A stretch of 64,000 nt of DNA, from NCBI GenBank assembly GCA_963706905.1, contig CAVPNY010000012.1:62001-126000 (forward strand), given 5' to 3'. Position 1 is the stretch's first letter, and every line of letters begins with the position of its first letter. Shown here one piece after another: positions 35,296 to 45,322 of the stretch. This DNA comes from CAVPNY01 sp963706905. Lineage in GTDB: Bacteria > Chloroflexota > Anaerolineae > Anaerolineales > UBA4823. The translations under genes were made by a program, and so were the position numbers. The notes under the pieces were generated by a model that saw only the letters and a list, made by a program, of their open reading frames with translations, was not told the DNA's origin and searched no databases.

Positions 35296-36558
35296 TTAAT
35301 CGCTCCACTCCAGCTCGTAATCGCCGATCATCACGGTATCCCCTTCTTGTACCCCCGCTTTGCGCAGCGCAGCATCGATTCCTAAGGTTTCTAAAATCCG
35401 CTGGAAGCGGCGAATGGATTCATCGTATTCCCAATAGGTCATGGCGGCTGCCCGCTCGATAGACTGTCCTGAAACGCGCCAGCCGCGCGGTTCGCGTTTG
35501 ATCTCGAAGGCGCGCGGGTCGCTTTCCACACGGTAGACCGGGACTTCCGCCGCCGGGAAAGCGGCTGGCGCCTCAGCCAGGCGTTGCGAGGCGCGATACA
35601 GCACCTCCTTCAGGTTTTTGTGCGCCAGACCAGAGATTGCCAGCGGCTGAGCCACCCCGCGCTTTTTCAGCTCAGCTTCGATCTTCGGCCAGCGCTCCTG
35701 GACTTCAGGTAGATCGATCTTGTTGAATGCCACCACCTGGGGCTTGTGCGCCAGCTCAGGATCGAATAAAGCCAGCTCGCTGTTGATCTGGGCATAATCT
35801 AACAGTGGATCTTCCGCCTGCCCGTCCAGCAAATGGATCAGCACCCGCGTGCGCTGGATGTGTCGCAGGAATGCATCCCCCAATCCGATCCCCAGATGGG
35901 CACCCTCGATCAGGCCGGGGATATCTGCCAGGATCAGCGAGTTCTCATCATCAAGCATGGCCACACCCAGGTTGGGCTCCAGGGTAGTGAACGGATAAGG
36001 GGCGATCTTCGGGCGGGCATTGCTCACCGCCGCCAGGAAAGTCGATTTGCCAGCGTTGGGCACTCCGACAATGCCGATATCGGCGATCAAGCGCAGCTCC
36101 AGGCGCAGGCTGCGCTCCTGACCGGGCTCGCCGTGTTCGGCATTGCGCGGCGCCTGGTTGATTGAGTTGGCAAATCGGGCATTGCCGCGCCCGCCGCGCC
36201 CACCCCGGCAGACTGCCAGTTGTTCTCCAGGTTGGACCAGATCGCCCAACAATTCACCGCTGGTGTCATCGTAGATCAGCGTTCCGGGTGGAACAGCGAT
36301 CACCAGATCATCCGCTGAGCGACCGGTCATGTTATTGCCGCCGCCTTTCTTTCCATCTTGCGCCTTGAAGCTGAGTTTATGCTTGAAAGCAGCCAGCGTG
36401 TTGAGCGTTGATCGAACCTCAAAAATAACATCCCCACCGCGCCCGCCGTCGCCCCCATCCGGACCGCCAAAAGGGATAAATTTCTCACGGCGAAAATGCA
36501 CGACGCCATCGCCGCCATTCCCTGAAATTACCTGGATGCGCGCTTCATCAATGAACAT
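35296..36558 (-). CDS. obgE: GTPase Obg/CgtA
   Basis: A 420-residue ribosome-associated GTPase. The glycine-rich Obg domain (residues 1-158) opens FIDEARIQVISGNGGDGVVHFRREKF. The G domain has GVPNAGKST (G1), the switch PFTTLEPNLG, DIPGLIEGA (G3) and NKID (G4). The last 70 residues form the OCT domain typical of Gram-positive and Chloroflexota Obg. It acts in late 50S ribosome assembly and stress response. It is divergent from rex. Confidence 0.95.
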   Translation of the reverse strand: MFIDEARIQVISGNGGDGVVHFRREKFIPFGGPDGGDGGRGGDVIFEVRSTLNTLAAFKHKLSFKAQDGKKGGGNNMTGRSADDLVIAVPPGTLIYDDTSGELLGDLVQPGEQLAVCRGGRGGRGNARFANSINQAPRNAEHGEPGQERSLRLELRLIADIGIVGVPNAGKSTFLAAVSNARPKIAPYPFTTLEPNLGVAMLDDENSLILADIPGLIEGAHLGIGLGDAFLRHIQRTRVLIHLLDGQAEDPLLDYAQINSELALFDPELAHKPQVVAFNKIDLPEVQERWPKIEAELKKRGVAQPLAISGLAHKNLKEVLYRASQRLAEAPAAFPAAEVPVYRVESDPRAFEIKREPRGWRVSGQSIERAAAMTYWEYDESIRRFQRILETLGIDAALRKAGVQEGDTVMIGDYELEWSD

Positions 36559-36731
36559 GGATATCCTAATTTTCCAATCGGTAATCAGGTGTCCGGGGTC
36601 AGCCGGTTGGAATTTGAAATGCCTGGAGATTATACCATTGCCGACTTTGACCTGATTCCACTCCCAGAATTTCTACTTGTGCATCCGACTCCGCCGCTTT
36701 GTACAATACTTGCACCTGATTTGTATTTTCC

Positions 36732-36749
36732 TTGTGTTGGATTGCACAA
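36732..36749. promoter_or_regulatory. Rex operator
   Basis: TTGTGTTGGATTGCACAA matches the Rex box TTGTG-N8-CACAA perfectly. It lies 122 bases upstream of rex, in the obgE-rex divergent spacer, so Rex probably controls its own transcription (and perhaps obgE) according to the NADH/NAD+ ratio. Confidence 0.75.
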
Positions 36750-36870
36750 TTAATCAATTTGTGGTTAAATTCATTATCCTCGAGAGAAGGGGTGTGTAGG
36801 ATTATCTCGCTCCCCAGGCATATGCGCCAGTCTCCGCGAGAGATTCGAACTATGCAGCACAGGAGGTAAT

Positions 36871-37506
36871 ATGGAAGCAGAAATGGAAAGCGAGCCAAAG
36901 GTAATTCCTGACATCGTCATCGGCCGTTTACCGATCTATTTGCGCGCCCTGGAGAGAATGCTGATCGAAGGTCGCCGGGTTACTTCCTCCCAGGAATTGG
37001 GGGAGAAGCTGGGGATCTCAGCAGCGCAGATTCGGAAAGATCTTTCGCAGTTTGGCGAGTTTGGCAAACAAGGCACCGGTTACTCGATCGAGTATCTCGC
37101 CGATCAGATCAGGCAGATTCTCAAAGTCGACCGCGTATGGGACGTAGTGGTTATCGGGGCCGGGGATATCGGCAGCGCGATTGCCCGCTACCAGGGTTTC
37201 ACCAACCGCGGCTTCAATGTCACCATGCTTTTTGACAATGACCCGCAGAAAATCGGCACGAAAGTTGGCCCTTTCACCGTGCAGAGCACTGCTGACCTGG
37301 AAGAAATGATCAGCCAGGCGGAGGTGAAAATTGCCATGATCGCCACCCCCGGCCCAGCCGCCCAGGGTGTCACCGATCGGCTGGTCGAAGCCGGGATCAA
37401 AGCCATTCTCAACTACGCCCCCATCAGCCTGAACGTGCCGGAAGATATCCGCGTCCAATACACTGACCCGGTTATCCACCTCCAACGCATGACCTATTAT
37501 CTATAA
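36871..37506 (+). CDS. rex: Redox-sensing transcriptional repressor Rex
   Basis: A 211-residue repressor. Residues 1-85 are a winged helix (LPIYLRALERML, ITSSQELGEKLGISAAQIRKDLSQFGEFGKQGTGY) and residues 85-211 a Rossmann fold with VVVIGAGDIGSAIARY for NAD(H). NADH releases it from DNA, which derepresses fermentative and respiratory genes. The ATG at 36871 has AGGAGGT four bases upstream. A perfect Rex box lies upstream of the gene. Confidence 0.95.
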   Translation: MEAEMESEPKVIPDIVIGRLPIYLRALERMLIEGRRVTSSQELGEKLGISAAQIRKDLSQFGEFGKQGTGYSIEYLADQIRQILKVDRVWDVVVIGAGDIGSAIARYQGFTNRGFNVTMLFDNDPQKIGTKVGPFTVQSTADLEEMISQAEVKIAMIATPGPAAQGVTDRLVEAGIKAILNYAPISLNVPEDIRVQYTDPVIHLQRMTYYL

Positions 37507-37673
37507 TCGAATCAATTTGCCTGCGAGTTATAACCAAAAGCCCTAGCTGACCAGCTCATTCGGCGAGGGCTAATGGCTATGCGAAGAAAAGGCGCTAATT
37601 AACAACTGCAAAGCCCTTAGTCGGGTGCATACGGCACGTGTCGGTATTGAGACGAACCAATCAACTTTCCACC

Positions 37674-38318
37674 CTAGCTTACGCCAAGAACAGAGTCTGG
37701 AGAATGGTAATATTCCTGTATCTCTGAGTAAAATCTGCCCATGTGGATGCCATCCATGAGAGCATGATGCCCCTGCACGCTCAACGGCATTTTCAGGAGT
37801 CCCCCCTCCTCAAAGTATTTTCCCCAGGCAAAGCGGGGGATGGAATCCGCCGGATGTAGCCTCATCGGGTGAGCAAAACTGGTGAATGACACCCAGGGGA
37901 GGGCTGTCATATACAATAAATCGTCCCGCCCGGGAGGATCTTCCAGCGTGGGATTGGCTTTCACCGCCGCGATCAGCCTAGCAGCCCGGCCAGCAAACTC
38001 GCTAAAATCCTGGCTGTAATCGATGGTGCAGAAGCTGAACAGGTCGTTGTCTACCAGGATCGTCACCGATGGGCTGACGGTCTCATGCTCCACAATTTCC
38101 ACACCCCGCATCCGGTAGCGGAACTCAGGGATTGCGTTAGCGGCGCGCGCGATCACAAAGATGATCGCCGCAGACAGAGAAAAACCCTGCTCCTTGACGT
38201 ATGGACGGAACCTCGTCACATCCACGTTGGCACAAATGTTGAAATGGGGGTGGTTGAAGGTGTTGAAGAGTGCGAAGTGCTCCCGTCTTGACCAGGTCTG
38301 CAGATCGATCTTACGCAA
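37674..38318 (-). CDS. Chloramphenicol acetyltransferase-like protein
   Basis: A 214-residue protein of the CAT (class A) family, trimeric acetyl-CoA-dependent O-acetyltransferases. The N-terminal WxRxxHF motif (WSRREHFALF) and the catalytic HxxxDG (H185-ALMDG) are intact, and FSFCTIDYS and PWVSFTSFAHP are family blocks. Chromosomal homologues in environmental bacteria often do not confer chloramphenicol resistance, so the substrate is uncertain. It stands alone between rex (convergent) and mreB. Confidence 0.87.
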   Translation of the reverse strand: MRKIDLQTWSRREHFALFNTFNHPHFNICANVDVTRFRPYVKEQGFSLSAAIIFVIARAANAIPEFRYRMRGVEIVEHETVSPSVTILVDNDLFSFCTIDYSQDFSEFAGRAARLIAAVKANPTLEDPPGRDDLLYMTALPWVSFTSFAHPMRLHPADSIPRFAWGKYFEEGGLLKMPLSVQGHHALMDGIHMGRFYSEIQEYYHSPDSVLGVS

Positions 38319-38465
38319 GTTGCACCTCTCTTCTGAATTGTATATCTGACCCTAAAACGCGCCTTCCATTGAAAAATTATAGTCCCACAGTGGCCACTGG
38401 CGACCCGTCCAACCGCCTATCTCACATTCTGTATACAGATCCCCAGATTTTATCTTGCAGTTAAG

Positions 38466-39479
38466 TTAAACGGGCGGTAAATTGCGTTTGATCTTGGGAT
38501 AGATCGTCGCATCGAGGGCCAGCGCAGCGCCTTCCGCGACACAGGTCAATGGATTATCCACCAAATAGGCGGGCACGCCTAATTCCTTGGTGAGCAGCTT
38601 ATCCATGCCGCGTAACAGGGCCCCACCCCCGCATATCGCTACTCCCCGGTCGATGATGTCCGAAACCAGCTCTGGAGGGGTCTTCTCCAGTACACGCCTG
38701 GCGGTTTCAATAATATCCTGGAGAGGCTCTTTGAGTGCATCTAGGATGTCATCACTGCCCAGGTTCAGCGGCTTGGGCAAGCCCGACACCTGGTCCTGCG
38801 CCTGCACTTCCACGCTGGTTTCTTCTTCTTGCTGCACAGCCGCGCCGATCTTCAACTTGACTTGTTCAGCAGTCGATGGGCCGATAATCAGGCCGTATTT
38901 TTTACGGACATAGCCGATAATAGCTTCGTCAAGCTGCAGCCCTCCCTCGCGCAGCGTTTCTGCAGCGACTATCCCGTACATCGCCAGCACCGCAGCCTGG
39001 GTCGTCCCCCCGCCCAGGCACACCAGCATATTCCCGGATGGAGTATTAATCGGTAAATCCATCCCCAATGCGGCTGCCAGCGGCTGCTGAATCAAATACG
39101 CTTCGCGTGTCCCTGCTTGCAGGGTGGCTTCATGCACAGCCCGGCTTTCCACGCTGGTTACCCCGTACGGCACCGTCACCATTACTCGCGGCCGGAAGAA
39201 ACGCCCCGCACCGCTCACCTTGCGCACTAAATATTCCAGCAGCTTCTCGGTGATCTCGTAATCCGCGATCACTCCGTTTTGCATCGGGCGGGCAACTTCG
39301 ATCGACTCAGGGACGCGGCCGTACATATTGTAGGCTTCCAAACCAACCGAGACGATCTTCTGCTCGTCAACAGCGATCGCCACCATGGTTGGCTCTTCCA
39401 GCACCAGCTTGTTCCCTGCCGCGACGCGTGTGAAGATGGTCCCCAGGTCGATGCCCAGATCTTTCGAAAAGATAGCCAT
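38466..39479 (-). CDS. mreB: Rod shape-determining protein MreB
   Basis: A 337-residue actin-like protein. It shows phosphate-1 (DLGIDLGTIFTRV), a connect/phosphate-2 region (LVCLGGGTTQAAVLAM, slightly divergent from DIGGGT) and the adenosine motif CGGGALLRGMDKLL. MreB filaments guide lateral wall synthesis in rod-shaped or filamentous cells. It is shifted from canonical MreB in the LGGGTTQ segment, so an Mbl-like paralogue is possible. It lies six bases downstream of atpC and is probably cotranscribed with the ATP synthase genes. Confidence 0.88.
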   Translation of the reverse strand: MAIFSKDLGIDLGTIFTRVAAGNKLVLEEPTMVAIAVDEQKIVSVGLEAYNMYGRVPESIEVARPMQNGVIADYEITEKLLEYLVRKVSGAGRFFRPRVMVTVPYGVTSVESRAVHEATLQAGTREAYLIQQPLAAALGMDLPINTPSGNMLVCLGGGTTQAAVLAMYGIVAAETLREGGLQLDEAIIGYVRKKYGLIIGPSTAEQVKLKIGAAVQQEEETSVEVQAQDQVSGLPKPLNLGSDDILDALKEPLQDIIETARRVLEKTPPELVSDIIDRGVAICGGGALLRGMDKLLTKELGVPAYLVDNPLTCVAEGAALALDATIYPKIKRNLPPV

Positions 39480-39485
39480 GTCTTA

Positions 39486-39935
39486 TTATCTGTCCTGGCC
39501 GCTGACACTCAGGCGGCTGGCCTGACTTCGGCGATAACGGCGCGCGGCTTCGATGCGCAGGTTAGAGCGCTTGAGGGCAAACTCCATCCGCAGATATGCA
39601 TCGCTGTCAGGGGGCGGGCCAAGCTTGAGGAGCTCTTCTGCCCGCCGCTTGGCCGCCTCTGCCCGCGCCACATCGATCTCTTCCACATTCTCAGCGCTGT
39701 CTGCCAGCACCGTGATCAGGTCAGGCTGCACCTCAATCACACCCCCGGCGACGGTAAAAATCTCTTCGTTGTCCTTAGTCCGCACTTTGAGAAAACCAAA
39801 GCGCAGGGTTGAGAGCAGTGGGGCATGGTTAGGTAATATGCCCATATCCCCGCCTTCGCCGGGGACAATCACGATATCGGCATCGCCTTCCCACACCATG
39901 CGGTCTTGCGATACGATTTCACATCGAATTGACAT
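39486..39935 (-). CDS. atpC: F1 ATP synthase epsilon subunit
   Basis: A 149-residue subunit. The N-terminal beta-sandwich (MSIRCEIVSQDRMVWEGDADIVIVPGEGGDMGILPNHAPLLS) and the two C-terminal helices are recognisable. The C-terminal helices can inhibit ATP hydrolysis. It follows atpD by 44 bases. Confidence 0.93.
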   Translation of the reverse strand: MSIRCEIVSQDRMVWEGDADIVIVPGEGGDMGILPNHAPLLSTLRFGFLKVRTKDNEEIFTVAGGVIEVQPDLITVLADSAENVEEIDVARAEAAKRRAEELLKLGPPPDSDAYLRMEFALKRSNLRIEAARRYRRSQASRLSVSGQDR

Positions 39936-39979
39936 ATCTAGCCTTTCGCGCGCCGCCTCGGACGGTCTTCGCTTTGAAG

Positions 39980-41377
39980 TTAACCGGCCAGGCTGGCGGC
40001 TTTATCCACGGCTTCATCAATCGAGCCAACCATCATAAAAGCTTGTTCGGGCAGGTCATCGTGCTTGCCATCCAGGATCTCACGGAAGCCACGCACGGTC
40101 TCCCGGAGAGGCACATAGCGCCCTTCCAGGCCGGTGAACTGCTGGGCGACCGCCATGGGTTGGGAGAAGAAACGCTCGATCTTGCGCGCTCGCGAAACGA
40201 TCAGCTTGTCATCTTCGCCCAGTTCATCCACGCCCAGGATCGCGATGATGTCCTGGAGATCCTTGTAGCGCTGCAGCACGCGCTGCACTTCTCGGGCTGT
40301 GGTGTAATGCTCTTCGCCGACGATGGCCGGGTCCAGGATACGCGAAGTCGAGGCCAGCGGATCGACCGCCGGGTAGATGCCTTTCTCGACGATCGAGCGC
40401 TCCAGGGCGATGGTTGCGTCCAGGTGGGTAAATGTCGCCACAGGCGCCGGGTCGGAATAATCATCAGCCGGCACATACACCGCTTGCATGGAGGTGATCG
40501 AGCCAGATCGGGTGGAGGTGATGCGCTCCTGCAATTCACCCATCTCTGTCGCCAGAGTGGGCTGGTAGCCTACCGCGGAGGGCATCCGACCGAGCAGCGC
40601 GGAGACCTCCGATCCAGACATGCTGAAGCGGAAGATGTTATCAATGAAAAGCAGCACATCGCGCCCCTGGTCGCGGAAATACTCCGCCATGGACAGCGCC
40701 GAGAGCGCCACCCGTAACCGCACCCCGGGTGGTTCGTTCATCTGCCCATAGACCATCACGGTGTCTTTCATCACGCCTGACTCGAGCATCTCGCGATAGA
40801 GCTGCGTGCCCTCCCGCGTGCGCTCGCCGACCCCCGCAAACACCGAATTTCCCTGGTGAACTGTCGCGATGGAGCGAATCAGCTCCATAATGATGATCGT
40901 CTTGCCAACGCCGGCCCCACCGAAAATACCGGTCTTGCCGCCTTTGGTGAAAGGAGCAACCAGGTCAACCACCTTGAGGCCCGTCTCGAAGACCTCGACC
41001 CGGGTCGACTGGTCGGAAAATGCAGGCGCTGGGCGGTGAATAGGATAATAGAGATCCGCCTCGACCGGGCCTTTCTGGTCTACGGGTTTTCCCAGCACAT
41101 TGAAAATCCGGCCAAGCGTCTGCAAACCGACTGGAACCATGATCGGGGCTCCCGTGCCCACGGCAGGTACACCACGCTGCAGGCCGTCGGTGGCATCCAT
41201 TGCCACACAACGCACCCAACTGTTACCCAAATGCTTTTGAACCTCCAGCACCAGCGGTTCTTTGCCCTGGCGTGGGACTTCTACAGCATCGAAAATCTCT
41301 GGCAAGCCGTCCGGAGGGAATTCAACATCCACCACACCGCCTAAAATTTGCACCACTCTTCCAGTCGCTTGAGCCAT
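39980..41377 (-). CDS. atpD: F1 ATP synthase beta subunit
   Basis: A 465-residue catalytic subunit. The P-loop is GGAGVGKT, the catalytic glutamate region GERTREG, Walker B LLFIDNIFRF, and SALLGRMPSAVGYQPTL and ALERSIVEKGIYPAVDPL are invariant blocks. The length is normal and the frame intact. It is read in the order alpha-gamma-beta-epsilon. Confidence 0.97.
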   Translation of the reverse strand: MAQATGRVVQILGGVVDVEFPPDGLPEIFDAVEVPRQGKEPLVLEVQKHLGNSWVRCVAMDATDGLQRGVPAVGTGAPIMVPVGLQTLGRIFNVLGKPVDQKGPVEADLYYPIHRPAPAFSDQSTRVEVFETGLKVVDLVAPFTKGGKTGIFGGAGVGKTIIIMELIRSIATVHQGNSVFAGVGERTREGTQLYREMLESGVMKDTVMVYGQMNEPPGVRLRVALSALSMAEYFRDQGRDVLLFIDNIFRFSMSGSEVSALLGRMPSAVGYQPTLATEMGELQERITSTRSGSITSMQAVYVPADDYSDPAPVATFTHLDATIALERSIVEKGIYPAVDPLASTSRILDPAIVGEEHYTTAREVQRVLQRYKDLQDIIAILGVDELGEDDKLIVSRARKIERFFSQPMAVAQQFTGLEGRYVPLRETVRGFREILDGKHDDLPEQAFMMVGSIDEAVDKAASLAG

Positions 41378-41391
41378 TCGCTCCTCCTGAG

Positions 41392-42282
41392 TTAACTTTG
41401 CGCCAGGGCTTCGGCGCCACCGGCGATATCCAGCATCTCATTGGTAATGCTCTGCTGGCGAGCCTTGTTATATTCCAATTGCAGCGCATCGGCCAGATCC
41501 GTCGCGCTGTCGGTGGCATTCTTCATCGCCACCATGCGGGCCGCGTGCTCGCTCGCCTGCAACTCCAAAATAGCATGGAATACCTGCAATGCTGTAAAGC
41601 GGGGGATGATCTGGTCCAGGATTTCATTTTGTCCCGGTTCATAGATATAAGAAGCCGAGCTGGGCTTGCTCTCGGCAAATCCGACCACCCGGGCGCCTTC
41701 CGCCTGGAACTCCAGGGGTAACAGTTTCTGCAAGGTCGGCACCTGGTGCGCCATACTTCGAAAATCGGTATAGACCAGGTAGACTTCATCGCAGCTCTCG
41801 TTGAGAAATTCTTCCACGGCCAGCCGGCCAATCGCCGAGACATCCGCAAATGACGGCGCCGCCGGCAGGTTGCTGAACTCGGCAAGGATATCTTTTCCAC
41901 GCCGCGCCATCAAGTCCCGGCCTTTGCGCCCAACGGTGATGTAGCGCACCGGAACCGGATACTTATTGAAATGCTGCATAACAAAGCGCACGATATTGGT
42001 CGTATAAGCACCCGCCAACCCGCGATCACCGGTGATCAACACCACCAGCACATTATCTACTGAAGGACGCCTGGTCAGCAAGGGATGCAGCGATTGGCGA
42101 CCCGGCTGCCCGGCGATGTGGATAAGCACCTGCCAGGCTTTAATCGCGTAAGGGCTGGTGCTTTGCACCGCCTGCATCGCTTTGCGCACCTTGCTGGCAC
42201 TGACTGCCTGCAGGGCGCGCGTCACCTGGGCGATGTTCTTTACGCTTTTTATCCTGAGCTGGACATCTCTCGCAGTGGGCAT
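41392..42282 (-). CDS. atpG: F1 ATP synthase gamma subunit
   Basis: A 296-residue rotor subunit. N-terminal RIKSVKNIAQVTRALQAVSASKVRKA and C-terminal AARMVAMKNATDSATDLADALQLEYNKARQQSITNEMLDI are the family's conserved coiled-coil termini. It starts four bases after the atpA stop. Confidence 0.95.
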   Translation of the reverse strand: MPTARDVQLRIKSVKNIAQVTRALQAVSASKVRKAMQAVQSTSPYAIKAWQVLIHIAGQPGRQSLHPLLTRRPSVDNVLVVLITGDRGLAGAYTTNIVRFVMQHFNKYPVPVRYITVGRKGRDLMARRGKDILAEFSNLPAAPSFADVSAIGRLAVEEFLNESCDEVYLVYTDFRSMAHQVPTLQKLLPLEFQAEGARVVGFAESKPSSASYIYEPGQNEILDQIIPRFTALQVFHAILELQASEHAARMVAMKNATDSATDLADALQLEYNKARQQSITNEMLDIAGGAEALAQS

Positions 42283-42285
42283 CGC

Positions 42286-43951
42286 TTATCCAATCCAGGT
42301 TGAATTGAAGGTCTTAATCACTTCGTGCAGCTCGGCTTGCGTCTCATCCGTGATGCGCTTCTTTTCTCCGATATCTCTGCCGATCTCCGGGTGGACAGTC
42401 TCCATGAAGCGTAGCAGATCGGATTGCCAGGCTTTTACCCGTTCAATCGGCACATCGTCTGAATAGCCGTTGGTGGCTGCAAACAGGACGATCACCTGAT
42501 TCTCCAATGACATGGGCGCGTATTGGGGCTGCTTGAGAATTTCCTGCAGGTGCTGGCCCCGGTTCAATTGCGCCTGGGTAGCCTTATCCAGGTCGGAGCC
42601 AAATTGGGCGAAGGCAGCCAGCTCGCGGAAGGAGGCCATATCCAAGCGCAGCTTCCCGGCAACCTGGCGCATGGCGCGCACCTGGGCATCGCCACCGACC
42701 CGTGATACCGAAAGACCGACATTGATCGCCGGTCGAATACCGGCGTAGAACAGGTTGCCCTCCAGGTAGATTTGCCCATCCGTGATCGAGATCACGTTGG
42801 TCGGCACATACGCTGAGACATCACCCAGCAGAGTTTCAATGATTGGCAGGGCGGTGAGCGAGCCACCCGTACCCGGCAGCTTTACGATCTTATATTGGTC
42901 GGCATCCTTCATCTGCTCGAGAGCGGTTTCGACGGTATGCCTGCCGCGCGGCCCACCGTACACCTGACCATCGACAGCATCTGCCTGGCTTATGGTAGGC
43001 CGCCTCAACGGAGGCGGGAACGATGATAAACTGGTCCGCCAGGCGGGCTGCCCTCTCGAGCAAGCGTGAATGCAGGTAGAAAACATCGCCAGGATAGGCT
43101 TCTCGCCCTGGCGGGCGGCGCAGCAGCAACGAAACCTGGCGGTAGGCCCAGGCATGCTTGGACAGGTCGTCATAAATCACCAACGCATCCCGGCCGGTCT
43201 CCAGGAACTCCTCGCCCATGGCGCAGCCAGCATAGGGGGCAATGTATTGCAGGGCAGCCGGCTCATCCGCTGCGGCCACCACCACGGTGGTGTAATCCAT
43301 CGCCCCGGCACGCGTCAGCACATCCACTGTGCGGGCAATTCCGGCTTTCTTCTGGCCGATGGCAACGTAAATACAATACAGGTCTTTGCCTTTCTGGTTG
43401 ATGATCGTGTCGATAGCAATGGCAGTCTTACCGGTCTGGCGGTCGCCAATGATCAGCTCGCGCTGGCCGCGCCCGATAGGGGTCATCGAATCGATGGCTT
43501 TAATGCCCGTCTGCACCGGGGTATCCACGTCTTTACGCTGCACGACACCCGGCGCAATGCGCTCGATCGGGCGATATTTATCTGTCTTGACCGGTCCTTG
43601 GCCGTCGACCGGCTGGCCCAGGGCGTTGACCACCCGCCCTACCAGGGCATCCCCGACCGGCACCGAGGCGATGCGCCCCGTTGTTCGCACGGTGCTGCCC
43701 TCCTCAATCCCGGAATATTCACCCATGATGATCACGCCGATGCTTTTATGTTCCAGGTTGAAGGCGATCCCCAATACGCCATTCTCAAACTGCACCAGCT
43801 CCTGGGCCTTGACATCCGCCAGACCGTCTACCCGCGCAATCCCGTCACCCGCCTCAAGCACCGTACCGACATCGCTCACGCCAACCTTAGGCTGGAACGA
43901 ATCGATTTGGCTCTCCAGGTCTGCGGTTATTTGCTTGATCAGATCACTCAT
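42286..43951 (-). CDS. atpA: F1 ATP synthase alpha subunit, frameshifted
   Basis: The non-catalytic nucleotide-binding subunit, about 555 residues in two frames. The first 335 residues (from 43951) include the P-loop GDRQTGKTAI and RQVSLLLRRPPGREAYPGDVFYLHSRLLERAA. The remainder continues in another frame from about 42,990 (ADAVDGQVYGGP... GGSLTALPIIETLLGDVSAYVPTNVISITDGQI). Deleting one G of the pair at about 42,987-42,988 (forward strand CC/GG) restores ...YHKPADAVDGQ. An essential gene would not tolerate this, so I take it as a sequence error. Upstream lies an M42 peptidase gene, not atpH. Confidence 0.92.
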
Positions 43952-44012
43952 TCTGCCTCCGGAAAGGGAAAATTAACCAAATCAATAATGGCTATACGAA
44001 TTTATTGCACAC

Positions 44013-45087
44013 TCAAGCAGTCAAATCAGAGACGGTTTCAGCCTCCAACCGCTGCACCAGGGCCACCAGCAGCTTCACCGCCGCATCATAATCATCCCGA
44101 TGGATGATCGAAGAATGCGAGTGAATATGCCGCGCGGCTACCCCGATCACTACGGTCGGTACCCCGGTGCCATGCAGGTGAATAACCGCTCCATCGGTAG
44201 CTCCGCCTTCTACATACGATATCTGCACCGGCACATCGATCGCCCGGGCTGTGTCGATCACCAGATCTCTGCAGCTTCAAGTTGGGGATCATGCGGGCAT
44301 CGTAGATCAGCACAGTCGGCCCCTTGCCCAGCTTGACGGACGATTCCTCCGGCTTAATCCCGGGGACGTCGCCAGCGATATCTGACTCCAGCACGATCGC
44401 CACATCGGGATCGACCGCCCGCACAGACGTCGTCGCACCGCGCACACCGACTTCTTCCATCACGGTCACCACACCATAGACCGTATTGGGATGCGCCTGG
44501 CCCTTGATCGCTTTCAGGGTCGAGATCACCAGTGCAGTGCCAACCCGGTTATCAAACGCCTTGGACAGGTAGGTTTTTCCATTCGCCATGGGGACAAAGT
44601 CGGCGCGTGGGATCACCGGATCACCAGGGCGCACCCCGGCGGCTTCGACCTCCTCCTGGCTGGATGCGCCGATGTCGATATACATATCCTGCTTCTTGAC
44701 CAACTTGTCGCGCTGGTCGGCCGGCACCAAGTGCGGCGGTTTTGCTCCAATCACACCCACCACATCGCCACGGTGAGTCTTGATGATCACCCGCTGGCCC
44801 AGCAGCACCTGATCAGACCAGCCGCCCAATTGAAGGAAATGAAGAAAACCTTCTTTGGTGATGTGCTTGATCATGAATCCAATCTCGTCCATGTGTCCTG
44901 CCAGCATCACCCGGGGGGATTGCGAGTCCCCGCTCGATTTACAAATCACGCTGCCGATCTTATCCTGAGAAATCTCCCCTAATGGTTCCAGGTATTTTCG
45001 TACCACGGCCCGGACAGGGGCTTCATATCCGGGCACGCCATGGGCTTCGGTTAGCTCTTTCAACAGCTCCAGGGTTTCATCCGCCAT
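44013..45087 (-). CDS. M42-family metallo-aminopeptidase, frameshifted
   Basis: About 355 residues of an M42 (glutamyl aminopeptidase/'endoglucanase') protein, a cytosolic dodecameric dizinc enzyme. Metal-site stretches are LAGHMDEIGFMI, KAFDNRVG, VMEEVGVRGA and LESDIAGD, and the C-terminal HSHSSIIHRDDYDAAVKLL supplies the last zinc histidine. The last 80 residues are in another frame; removing one base near 44,268-44,273 joins NLKL to RDLVIDTARA. The ATG at 45087 gives the family's MADETLELLKELTEAHGVPG start. Confidence 0.88.
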
Positions 45088-45322
45088 ACTGGTGTAGTCG
45101 AACCTCTCGCTTTTGGATCTGGGGTAACACGTAAAACTCTTCACCCGGCTGCCACCGCGTGAAGCGGTCAAATGATACCTGAAACCCTCTGTATTGTCCA
45201 GTTGTTCACAATGCCACACCAGGTGATTGCGTGTGACTGCGAGACAGTCTGCGCTTCTCTGTGTCATTTCACTATACGGAGATCGATTAGAATTACCCTG
45301 GCAGTCCTTCCAGGAGGTCCTT

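Noticed and set aside
36599..36898. A 99-codon minus-strand frame upstream of rex
   Set aside because: It overlaps the Rex box, the obgE-rex spacer and the rex ribosome site and has no recognisable domain.
38085..38349. Open frames opposite the CAT-like gene
   Set aside because: They are antisense shadows of a gene with intact catalytic motifs.
42970..43000. Programmed ribosomal frameshift in atpA
   Set aside because: No slippery heptamer or conserved need for frameshifting in this gene; the same error type occurs in many neighbours.
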